Assembly: GCA_947173755.1 (NCBI GenBank)
Contig: CAMWGM010000108.1
Span: 1 to 5,820, forward strand
Length of the DNA: 5,820 nucleotides
Reading direction: 5' to 3'
From: an uncultured Muribaculaceae bacterium
Lineage (GTDB): Bacteria > Bacteroidota > Bacteroidia > Bacteroidales > Muribaculaceae
Part shown: in pieces, positions 1-5,820 of the stretch
Numbering within the stretch: the stretch's first letter is position 1
Layout: each line of letters begins with the position of its first letter
The notes under the pieces: generated by a model
Databases searched by the model: none
The model's input: only the letters and a program-made list of their open reading frames with translations
What the model was told of the DNA's origin: nothing
Translations under genes and position numbers: made by a program

Positions 1-450
1 GCCGACGCGCTCGCCGTGGCCCACATTGCCGAAGGCGACATGAACGCAGCCCTGCGTCAGCTCGACGCCACAAGTGTCAGCCGGCTCTATTTCGATCACT
101 TCAAACGCCTCATGCGTCTCGCCTACCAGCGCGATGTGCGCGGTCTCAAGGAATGGAGTGCCGACATCGCCGCTCTCGGCCGCGAGAGCGAACTTAGGTT
201 TTACTCATTCTGCCAGCGGCTCATCCGCGAGAATTTCGTCTACAACTTCGGTGTGGAGTCGCTCAACTACCTTACGCGCGACGAAGAAGCATTCTCAAGG
301 AATTTCGCCCGTTTCGTAAGCGAGCGGAACGCTCCTGCCATTGTCTCGGTCATGGACCGTGCCATTACCGACATCGCCGGTAACGCCAACGGAAAAATCG
401 TCAACTTCGATGTGGCCATCAAAATGATAATGCTCATCAAGAACTGTTAA
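1..450 (+). CDS. holB: DNA polymerase III subunit delta' (C-terminal part, 5' end outside window)
   Basis: The frame is open from base 1, with 149 sense codons before the TAA at 448-450, so this is the 3' end of a gene that starts upstream. The delta' subunit belongs to the clamp-loader complex, which places the sliding clamp on primed DNA in the cytoplasm. The visible part is the helical C-terminal collar region. The N-terminal AAA+ domain is outside the window. Recognition rests on recalled similarity to Bacteroidales delta' proteins: an LMRLAY helix followed by KEWS, then CQRLIRENFVYNF, then FSRNFARFVSERN, and a final FDVAIKMIMLIKN helix. Internal GTG or ATG codons near the left edge should not be taken as the start. 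The next gene follows after 17 bp on the same strand, which suggests co-transcription. The assignment is quite firm at family level, but only the less conserved domain can be seen. Confidence 0.85.
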   Translation, partial: ADALAVAHIAEGDMNAALRQLDATSVSRLYFDHFKRLMRLAYQRDVRGLKEWSADIAALGRESELRFYSFCQRLIRENFVYNFGVESLNYLTRDEEAFSRNFARFVSERNAPAIVSVMDRAITDIAGNANGKIVNFDVAIKMIMLIKNC

Positions 451-467
451 TACCCGCTTTAATCTCT

Positions 468-3400
468 ATGACTCCATTTCTGCGTCAGGTGGCACAGGTC
501 TATATCGGGGCCGAACGCGATGCGCTCGCCGACTACTGCTTCATATTCACCAACAAACGTGCTGCGACATTCTTCGAGCATTACCTGTCCGAACTAGCGG
601 GCGACCGTCCTCTCATCATGCCTCACACCACCACCATCTCCGAGATGGTGCGCTCGCTCTCCGATCTGACTCCCGTTTCGCGTCTCGACGCCATCTTTCT
701 GCTCTATCATAAATATAAGGACCTGATGACGGCTCCCGAAGGAGCCGACGATAACGACCGGCTCGACTTCGACCGTTTTCTGTTCTGGGGAGAGATGTTG
801 CTCAGCGATTTCAACGATGTCGACCGCTATATGGTCGATCCGGCCAGATTGTTCGTCAATCTCAAGAGAGTGCGCGAGATTGCCACCGACTTCCTCACTC
901 CGCTCCAGAAGGAAGTGCTCAGCCGCTACTGGGGTGAAGTGTTCGCTCCCACCTCTCCCGATGAATTCTGGAAGCATGTCAACTCCGATCCTGAGCGTCC
1001 CGATGCCCCTGAAGGGAAATTCGTGCGCCTGTGGGAGGTGTTGCTCGAACTTTATACCTCTTTTCAGGAGACACTCCGGTCCGACGGTCTCGGCACCGAC
1101 GGAATGATGATCCGTCAGGCTGTCGAACGTCTCCGCGCCGACGATCCTCCCGCCCTCCCCTTCAAACGTTACATTTTCGTCGGCTTCAACGTGATAACGG
1201 TCAGCGAATTCATCATCATGACACGACTGCGCGAGATGGGTAAAGCCGACTTCTACTGGGATTTCGAGTCGCCGGCATTCGCCATGAAGGAAAACCGTGC
1301 CGCACGCTTCATGCGTCGCAACATACTCAATTTCCCTTCGCGCTACCCTATTCCGGCCTCAACCCCCTCAGCCGATCCGGTCTATCCTGAGATCACCGTG
1401 ACCGGTGTCCCGTCAGCCATCGGACAGGCCAAACTCGCGGGGCAGACCATTGCCGGATGGATAAAGGACGGCTCTATCAGAAATCCCGGCAATGCCATCG
1501 GGACTGCCGTCGTGCTCCCCGATGAATCACTTTTCATGTCGATGATCAACGCCGTGCCCGAGTCGATCACCTCCCTCAATGTCACGATGGGATTTCCCCT
1601 GCGCACGACACCTTTCGCATCGTTCATGGACACTCTGATCCACATGCACTCGGAAGCGACCTTCACCTACGGCGAATGGCATTTCTTCTATCGCGATGTG
1701 ACGTCGTTGCTCACTCATCCGTTGCTCAACCGACTCGACAGGAACGGTTGCACGGAGATGCTGTCTGACATCGCTGCACGGCGTCTCTACATGGTGCCTG
1801 CAAGTCTGCTTGAACAACGTCTGCCCGTTGTGGCCACACTCTTCCGTCCTCTCGAGGTCGACCGCGATTCGCTTTCCGAAGGCATCTACACGCACCTTCA
1901 TGAAATACTGCTCACGCTGCTCGACAGCCTGAGCGCACTCATGCCAGGGAAAACTGACTCTTCCGAAAGTGCCGACGGTGAGACCGAAGAGGTCGACGAT
2001 TCCGACGGCCGCGATCTTGCAGCCAATGTCGACATCTATTATATCCGCGCGTGGCTTGCGGCGCTCGAAGAACTCAAGTCGGCCATCGACCGCCGGGGCA
2101 TCTCGATGAGCGAGGAGACATTTCTTCTCATGCTGCGTCGGTCAATCGGGTCGGCATCCATTAATTTCGCCGGAAAACCGCTTAGCGGACTTCAGGTGAT
2201 GGGTGTGCTCGAGACACGTTCGCTCGACTTTGACAATCTGATAATTCTCTCGATGAACGAGCGCGTCTTTCCGCAGAAAATCTTCACACGCTCGTTTATC
2301 CCCGACTCACTGCGGCGCGCCTACGGCATGGCGACCACCGACCATCAGGAGTCGATTTTCTCCTACTATTTCTACCGCCTCATCTCGCGTGCAAGCCATG
2401 TCACGCTCCTCTATGACAACCGCGACAGCGGCATAGGATCGAGCGAAGTGTCGCGCTATGTTGCCCAGTTGCTCTATCTCTTTCCCGAGAGTAAAGTGCG
2501 CCATCGTCTGGCGGTCTTTCCGGCACTCCCCGCGGTTTCCGAGAAGATCTCCATCCCCAAGGATGAGAAGATCCTCCGGTTCCTCGATGAATACTCCCGA
2601 CCCGGAGGCCGAAACCTCTCGGTCACGGCGATCAAGACATTCCTGAAATGTCCCTTGCAGTTCTACCTCAAATATTTCGGCCACGTGTCGCTCCGGAAGG
2701 AGGAGATGGAACACATCGACGCCATAACCGTCGGAAATGTATTCCACAAAGTGGCCGAGAATCTCTACAACTCGGCCCGCAAGCCGGGACATGAAGGGCC
2801 GGTAAGCATCACCGCACGCCATATTGACTCCTGGACCGGTGACAAGGCATCCGTAGCCGCTCACATTGATCCTCTCGTCACCCGTGCCGTCAACGAGTTC
2901 TTCAACCGCCTTCCCGACTCCGACCGACCGCTCACCGGTGAGGCCAGGGCGATGGGAAATGTTGTGACGGAACTTATGGTGAGCATGTTGCGCAGCGAAC
3001 TCCCTCTCACCCCGTTCGAATATATAGCGGGTGAATATCCTCTCCGGGGAACTCTCAGGATAGCCGGTCGTGATATAAACATCTTTCAGATCATCGACCG
3101 TATCGACCGTATCCGAATGGCCGACGGCACCGAGCGGCTCCGCTTCGTCGACTACAAGACCGGCAACGACCTGACCGAGGCACCGGCCGTCGGAGAGTGG
3201 TTCACAGGCAAGGGGAAACGCCCCGATGCTCTCATACAACTCATGTTCTATTGCTGTGCCTATGCCTCTGAACAACATTTCGACGGCCCGATCAAGCCTG
3301 TCGTCTATAAAGTGACCGATATAAAACGCAACGGTATCACAAACTGTAAGATCGGCAAGAATCCACTTGAGGACTATCGCGAGTATGCCGAGGAATACAT

Positions 3401-3518
3401 GAGCGAACTCGACTCGGCGCTTGCGCCGCTGTTCGATCCCGACACGCCCTTCACCCAGACCGACGATATCAAGAATTCCTGCGAGTACTGCGACTTCCGA
3501 ACCATCTGCCGCCGATGA
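468..3518 (+). CDS. addB: AddB-like PD-(D/E)XK nuclease / inactivated helicase subunit
   Basis: This 1016-residue protein matches the AddB-like nucleases of Bacteroidota, partners of a UvrD-like AddA helicase in double-strand-break end resection. Near the N-terminus, where helicases carry a Walker A loop, it has N29-K30-R31-A32 and no GxxGxGKS/T, so this half is probably an ATPase-dead scaffold. Family blocks follow at W107-D124 (WGEMLLSDFNDVDRYMVD) and 575-602 (VMGVLETRSLDFDN and NERVFP). The C-terminal nuclease has H760 in GNVFHK, D877 in IIDRIDRI, and D895 and K897 in VDYKTG, a complete RecB-type active site. C728 plus C1005, C1008 and C1014 (CX2CX5C) reproduce the cysteine pattern of the AddB iron-sulfur cluster. 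An acidic linker lies at about 497-515. The ATG at 468 fits the family N-terminus; no Shine-Dalgarno is seen. The stop overlaps hemW by 4 bp. No addA lies in this window. It could also be annotated simply as a PD-(D/E)XK nuclease family protein. Confidence 0.88.
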   Translation: MTPFLRQVAQVYIGAERDALADYCFIFTNKRAATFFEHYLSELAGDRPLIMPHTTTISEMVRSLSDLTPVSRLDAIFLLYHKYKDLMTAPEGADDNDRLDFDRFLFWGEMLLSDFNDVDRYMVDPARLFVNLKRVREIATDFLTPLQKEVLSRYWGEVFAPTSPDEFWKHVNSDPERPDAPEGKFVRLWEVLLELYTSFQETLRSDGLGTDGMMIRQAVERLRADDPPALPFKRYIFVGFNVITVSEFIIMTRLREMGKADFYWDFESPAFAMKENRAARFMRRNILNFPSRYPIPASTPSADPVYPEITVTGVPSAIGQAKLAGQTIAGWIKDGSIRNPGNAIGTAVVLPDESLFMSMINAVPESITSLNVTMGFPLRTTPFASFMDTLIHMHSEATFTYGEWHFFYRDVTSLLTHPLLNRLDRNGCTEMLSDIAARRLYMVPASLLEQRLPVVATLFRPLEVDRDSLSEGIYTHLHEILLTLLDSLSALMPGKTDSSESADGETEEVDDSDGRDLAANVDIYYIRAWLAALEELKSAIDRRGISMSEETFLLMLRRSIGSASINFAGKPLSGLQVMGVLETRSLDFDNLIILSMNERVFPQKIFTRSFIPDSLRRAYGMATTDHQESIFSYYFYRLISRASHVTLLYDNRDSGIGSSEVSRYVAQLLYLFPESKVRHRLAVFPALPAVSEKISIPKDEKILRFLDEYSRPGGRNLSVTAIKTFLKCPLQFYLKYFGHVSLRKEEMEHIDAITVGNVFHKVAENLYNSARKPGHEGPVSITARHIDSWTGDKASVAAHIDPLVTRAVNEFFNRLPDSDRPLTGEARAMGNVVTELMVSMLRSELPLTPFEYIAGEYPLRGTLRIAGRDINIFQIIDRIDRIRMADGTERLRFVDYKTGNDLTEAPAVGEWFTGKGKRPDALIQLMFYCCAYASEQHFDGPIKPVVYKVTDIKRNGITNCKIGKNPLEDYREYAEEYMSELDSALAPLFDPDTPFTQTDDIKNSCEYCDFRTICRR
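3515..3518 (+). other. ATGA stop/start overlap, addB to hemW
   Basis: The TGA of the AddB-like gene (3516-3518) and the ATG of hemW (3515-3517) share bases. No Shine-Dalgarno motif precedes the hemW start, so initiation probably depends on ribosomes finishing addB. The overlap is seen directly; the coupling is inferred. Confidence 0.8.
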
Positions 3519-4615
3519 AAGTCTATGTCCACATTCCCTTCTGTCACTCGAAATGCGCCTACTGCGATTTCTACTCGGTGGCACGCTCCGACTATCTCGG
3601 CCGATATGCCTGCGCGCTGCTTAACGAATGGGAGACACGTCGGCCGGAAGAGACGGTAGATACGCTCTATTTCGGAGGTGGCACTCCTTCGATCCTGCCT
3701 CCTGAGACGATCATAGAAATCGTCGGCCGGATCGCACCCGCACCTCTTCGCGAGTTAACCGTCGAAGCCAACCCGGAGGATGTCAGCAAGGAGTGGATAG
3801 AAACGCTGGTCGGTAGATATCCCGACATCCGGATAAGCATAGGGATTCAGTCGACGATCGACTCCGAACTCAAAGCGGTAGGCCGTCGCCACACCGCCCG
3901 GCAGGCTCTCGACGCTCTTTCGACTCTCCGTGCAGCCGGAGTCGGCAACATCTCCGCCGATCTTATCTACGGTCTGCCCGGACAGTCGCCCGACTCGCTT
4001 ACAGAGAGTCTCTCGACCATCCTCGACTTCCGGCCGGAACATCTTTCGTGCTATCTCCTCTCCTACGAACCGCGCACTCTGCTCTCCCGGCAACTTGCCG
4101 AGGGAAAAATCACCGAGGCCTCCGACGCGTTGGTCGAGGAGATGTATCAGAAAGTGTGTGAAATGACATCAGAGGCCGGTTACCGTCACTACGAAATCTC
4201 AAATTTCGCTCTTCCGGGTCGCGAGGCGATACACAATTCATCATATTGGAACAACTCCTCCTACATCGGTCTCGGCCCGGGCGCCCACTCCTATGTCAAT
4301 GGTGTCCGCGGTGCCAATCTTCCCGATCTGCGCCACTATCTCGAGACTGGCGGAACCGGTGTCTATCAGGAGGAGGAAGAGTCAGTTGACTCCCAATTCA
4401 ACGACCTGCTGATTACATCCCTGCGCACCGCGCGCGGTCTCTCGCTCCGTGAAGTCGAGGCTCGTTTCGGGGCTGCATATGTGGACCGCCTTCTCTCGGA
4501 TGCCGCAGCAGGACTCGAGACTTCCGACCTGTTGCTTTCCGATGGTGTCCTGACAATTCCACAGGAGCGATGGCTCACCTCAAACTCAATAATCCTTCCA
4601 CTCATAATAGCATGA
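3515..4615 (+). CDS. hemW: Radical SAM heme chaperone HemW
   Basis: This 366-residue protein is of usual HemW length. HemW binds heme and a 4Fe-4S cluster and is thought to deliver heme to respiratory or other hemoproteins; it is often misannotated as oxygen-independent coproporphyrinogen III oxidase. The radical-SAM motif C10-X3-C14-X2-C17 sits at the N-terminus and is followed by D18-F19, so the extra cysteine of true HemN (CX3CX2CXC) is absent. The SAM-binding GGGTPS is at 54-59, with SIGIQS at 108-113 and ISADLIYGLPGQ at 146-157. The heme-binding HNxxYW motif is present as H240-N-S-S-Y-W245, followed by GLGPGAHSY at 252-260. The rest is the HemN_C domain, ending in a short hydrophobic tail. 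The ATG overlaps the addB stop as ATGA, and the hemW stop overlaps the next start in the same way, pointing to translational coupling on both sides. All expected cofactor residues are intact. Confidence 0.93.
   Translation: MKVYVHIPFCHSKCAYCDFYSVARSDYLGRYACALLNEWETRRPEETVDTLYFGGGTPSILPPETIIEIVGRIAPAPLRELTVEANPEDVSKEWIETLVGRYPDIRISIGIQSTIDSELKAVGRRHTARQALDALSTLRAAGVGNISADLIYGLPGQSPDSLTESLSTILDFRPEHLSCYLLSYEPRTLLSRQLAEGKITEASDALVEEMYQKVCEMTSEAGYRHYEISNFALPGREAIHNSSYWNNSSYIGLGPGAHSYVNGVRGANLPDLRHYLETGGTGVYQEEEESVDSQFNDLLITSLRTARGLSLREVEARFGAAYVDRLLSDAAAGLETSDLLLSDGVLTIPQERWLTSNSIILPLIIA
4612..4615 (+). other. ATGA stop/start overlap, hemW to GDPD-family gene
   Basis: The hemW TGA at 4613-4615 overlaps the ATG at 4612-4614. 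This second ATGA junction supports 4612 as the true start of the GDPD-family gene and suggests one polycistronic message from at least addB to base 5376. Confidence 0.75.
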
Positions 4616-4674
4616 AACGTTACATCCTCACTCTCTCCGGACTTCTTCTCGCCCTCACTCTTTCGGCTCAGGCC
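4612..4674 (+). other. Signal peptide of the GDPD-family protein
   Basis: The first 21 codons encode a short basic N-terminus (MKR), a leucine-rich hydrophobic core and S-A-Q-A before T22. This is a typical Sec signal peptide with a probable signal peptidase I site after A21. The only nearby cysteine, C29, follows R-R-G and does not form a lipobox. The exact cleavage point is inferred. Confidence 0.75.
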
Positions 4675-5376
4675 ACGCTCATCGGTCGCCGCGGCTGTTC
4701 GGGCGGTGTCGAAAACTCTGTCGAAGCCTACCGCGCAGCAATCGATCGCGGTTTCAAGATGATCGAAGGCCATGTGCGCCTCACCGCCGACTCGGTGTTC
4801 GTCACATCGCACGACGGCAAGACAGCGCGCCTCGGCGGTGCCCTGACAGTCGAGAAATCATCATTATCCGATCTCAAGAAGGAGACCTACGCCCAGACGC
4901 GCGAGGATTCCGTGCGCTACACCGGTGCTCACATCGCGACTGTCGCCGAATTTCTTGACATCTGCAGGGTCGGAGGTGTCACCGCGGTGCTCCATCTGAA
5001 AAATATCCCCAAGGCTGACGACACTTCCCGACTTCCCGAACTTGTGAGCCTCATCGACTCCGTCAGTTCACGCCCTGATGTAATGATCCTCACCTCTTCG
5101 CCCGAATATGCGCGGTTTATACGCAAAAATTATCCCGACCTGCCGCTGATGCTTCAGGTCGAGAAGAAATGGGCCGAACTCCATCCGTTGGCCGTCGAAC
5201 TCGGGGTACCCGTCGATCTTGAAGTGTCGCTCGTAACGCCCGAAATGCTCGCTCTCTATGGCTCCACGGGTACTCCCGTATGTGTATGGACCGTCAACGA
5301 CCCCGCTCAGGCCGCATTGCTCGAGAAGATGGGCATCGCCTATATCATCACCGACACGCTCGTCCCCGGCAAGTGA
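4612..5376 (+). CDS. Secreted GDPD-family protein with altered catalytic residues
   Basis: This protein of 254 residues has a signal peptide (positive KR, a hydrophobic core at about 4-18, AXA-type site A19-Q20-A21), so it is probably periplasmic or exported. There is no lipobox. The GDPD barrel is recognisable: a G-R-R-G block at 25-28, E34-N35-S36 (usually ENT), an E-x-D-like block at 52-54 followed by LTAD, S66-H67-D68, an L-x-L-K strand at 127-130, and the closing VWTVND and ITDT blocks. Family enzymes hydrolyse glycerophosphodiesters to glycerol-3-phosphate and an alcohol. Several key positions differ: the first catalytic His of HRG is R26, the metal-binding Asp of E-x-D is H54, and the metal-binding Glu of E-x-K is H128. 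R27, E52, H67 and K130 remain. Activity is therefore uncertain. The start at 4612 was chosen over an in-frame ATG at 4570 because it begins exactly at the signal peptide and forms an ATGA overlap with the hemW stop. Confidence 0.8.
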   Translation: MKRYILTLSGLLLALTLSAQATLIGRRGCSGGVENSVEAYRAAIDRGFKMIEGHVRLTADSVFVTSHDGKTARLGGALTVEKSSLSDLKKETYAQTREDSVRYTGAHIATVAEFLDICRVGGVTAVLHLKNIPKADDTSRLPELVSLIDSVSSRPDVMILTSSPEYARFIRKNYPDLPLMLQVEKKWAELHPLAVELGVPVDLEVSLVTPEMLALYGSTGTPVCVWTVNDPAQAALLEKMGIAYIITDTLVPGK

Positions 5377-5391
5377 CATCCCATTGATATG
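5377..5391. other. 15-bp convergent intergenic gap, no clear terminator
   Basis: The plus-strand operon stops at 5376 and the minus-strand regulator stops at 5392, leaving 15 bp. I see no strong GC-rich hairpin followed by a T-run for either strand here. A weak pairing of GACAC (about 5352-5356) with GTGTC (about 5403-5407) has a long loop and is not convincing. Transcripts may read through into each other's 3' ends, or terminate by a factor-dependent route. Confidence 0.5.
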
Positions 5392-5754
5392 TTATTCCCC
5401 GTGTGTCAGAAAATGCGCAACCTCTTCCGGCGAAATGCCGAGCAGTTCCATCTCGGCCTTGAGCGCCGGGAGAGTCGTTTCGAAAAAGTCGCGGCGTCGC
5501 AGGGAATTCACCTTCTCCAGAGCATCTTCGGCAAGATAGAAACCCATGCCGCGTTTCGGCTGGATGATCGACTCGGTCTGTAGGAATTCGAATGCCTTGA
5601 GTACAGTGTGGGTATTGACGGCAAGTTCCACCGCGAGTTCACGCACCGAAGGGATGCGGTTCCCGGGGACCCACTCGCCTGTCAGTATGCGCCCGACGCT
5701 GAAGTCGACAATCTGACGATAGATAGGTTTGTTATCAGAAAAATCCACAGGCAT
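5392..5754 (-). CDS. GntR-family transcriptional regulator, YtrA subfamily
   Basis: This 120-residue cytoplasmic DNA-binding regulator has an N-terminal winged helix-turn-helix at about 10-75. It carries the GntR hallmarks: P10-I-Y-R-Q, then R33-I-P-S-V-R-E-L40, the recognition-helix stretch V46-N-T-H-T-V-L-K-A-F55, and the wing K67-R-G-M-G-F-Y73. Only about 45 residues follow, forming short helices (77-115). This is too small for the FadR, HutC or MocR effector domains and is typical of the YtrA subfamily. YtrA-type regulators usually repress a neighbouring transporter operon, and the effector is often unknown. On this strand its ATG overlaps the stop of an upstream gene as TGATG, so it is the downstream member of a minus-strand operon behind a probable membrane protein. 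By analogy its target is likely that operon, but no operator can be identified because the promoter lies beyond base 5820. Confidence 0.9.
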   Translation of the reverse strand: MPVDFSDNKPIYRQIVDFSVGRILTGEWVPGNRIPSVRELAVELAVNTHTVLKAFEFLQTESIIQPKRGMGFYLAEDALEKVNSLRRRDFFETTLPALKAEMELLGISPEEVAHFLTHGE

Positions 5755-5820
5755 CAGGCGTATTGACGACGTTTAAGTGTGCGCAGCAGCCACCAGGCAC
5801 CGAAGATCGCCATAGCGAGG
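5754..5820 (-). CDS. C-terminus of a probable membrane protein (5' end outside window)
   Basis: Reading leftward from the window edge, the minus strand has an open frame of 21 full codons ending in TGA at 5756-5754. The peptide is a hydrophobic stretch (LAMAIFGAWWLL) followed by a basic tail (RTLKRRQYA). This looks like a last transmembrane helix with a positively charged cytoplasmic end. The stop shares its A with the ATG of the GntR regulator (TGATG), which supports a real, translationally coupled gene. YtrA-type regulators commonly sit with ABC transporter genes, so an ABC permease is a plausible guess, but so little of the protein is visible that no family can be assigned. It is too short to be recovered by usual ORF length cut-offs. 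Confidence 0.6.
   Translation of the reverse strand, partial: LAMAIFGAWWLLRTLKRRQYA

Noticed and set aside
3093..3110. Exact 9-bp tandem repeat (ATCGACCGT twice)
   Set aside because: It encodes the I-D-R-I-D-R stretch around nuclease residue D877, a family-typical motif, so protein conservation explains it better than a DNA-level repeat.
2307..3584. A 425-codon open frame on the minus strand, antisense to the AddB-like gene
   Set aside because: It lies wholly opposite clearly conserved coding sequence, including the nuclease motifs. Its translation shows no recognisable domain, and GC-rich codon use often leaves the antisense frame open by chance.
4570..4611. Upstream in-frame ATG that would extend the GDPD-family protein by 14 residues
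   Set aside because: The added residues are polar and would push the signal peptide inward. The ATG at 4612 gives a textbook signal peptide and the ATGA overlap with hemW.
3515..4615. Annotation as oxygen-independent coproporphyrinogen III oxidase (HemN)
   Set aside because: The fourth cysteine of the HemN motif CX3CX2CXC is replaced by F19, and the HemW heme-binding HNxxYW motif is present.
4366..4812. A 148-codon minus-strand frame spanning the end of hemW and the start of the GDPD gene
   Set aside because: It is antisense to two well-supported genes, is rich in Ser and Arg as shadow frames are, and shows no family motif.
5724..5731. TAGGTTTG on the plus strand, a match to the Bacteroidota -7 promoter consensus TAnnTTTG
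   Set aside because: It lies inside the gntR coding sequence on the opposite strand, encodes the conserved NKPIY region in reverse, and has no TTG-type -33 element at proper spacing.

Overview
The window looks like chromosomal DNA from a member of the Bacteroidota, most likely the order Bacteroidales. The protein families have the form usual in that group: a Bacteroidales-type DNA polymerase III delta' C-terminus, an AddB-like nuclease without a P-loop, HemW, a secreted GDPD-fold protein and a YtrA-type GntR regulator. No start codon is preceded by a clear Shine-Dalgarno motif, which also fits. Base composition is GC-rich for Bacteroidales by eye and looks even across the window. I could not resolve family or genus; a Muribaculaceae- or Alistipes-like host is possible.

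Layout, plus strand: bases 1-5376 hold four co-directional genes packed like an operon. They are the 3' end of holB (delta' clamp-loader subunit), an AddB-like nuclease/recombination protein, hemW (radical-SAM heme chaperone) and a secreted glycerophosphodiester phosphodiesterase (GDPD) family protein. The gaps are 17 bp, then two 4-bp ATGA overlaps, so the last three genes are probably translationally coupled. Functionally the set is mixed: replication, double-strand-break repair, heme handling and envelope. The order may reflect shared transcription more than a shared pathway.

Layout, minus strand: a second unit converges on the first with only 15 bp between the stop codons. It holds a complete YtrA-type GntR regulator (5392-5754). 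Upstream of it is the last stretch of a gene running in from beyond base 5820, whose product ends in a hydrophobic segment and a basic tail. The two overlap as TGATG, so the regulator is co-transcribed behind a probable membrane protein.

I see no mobile element, CRISPR array, RNA gene, long repeat or non-coding stretch over 300 bases. The most unusual feature is the GDPD-family protein. It keeps the fold signatures and a signal peptide, but three family catalytic or metal-binding positions are changed (His to Arg, Asp to His, Glu to His), so it may be a pseudoenzyme or have an altered metal site. The rest is ordinary core-genome content, and I found no convincing undescribed multi-gene system.
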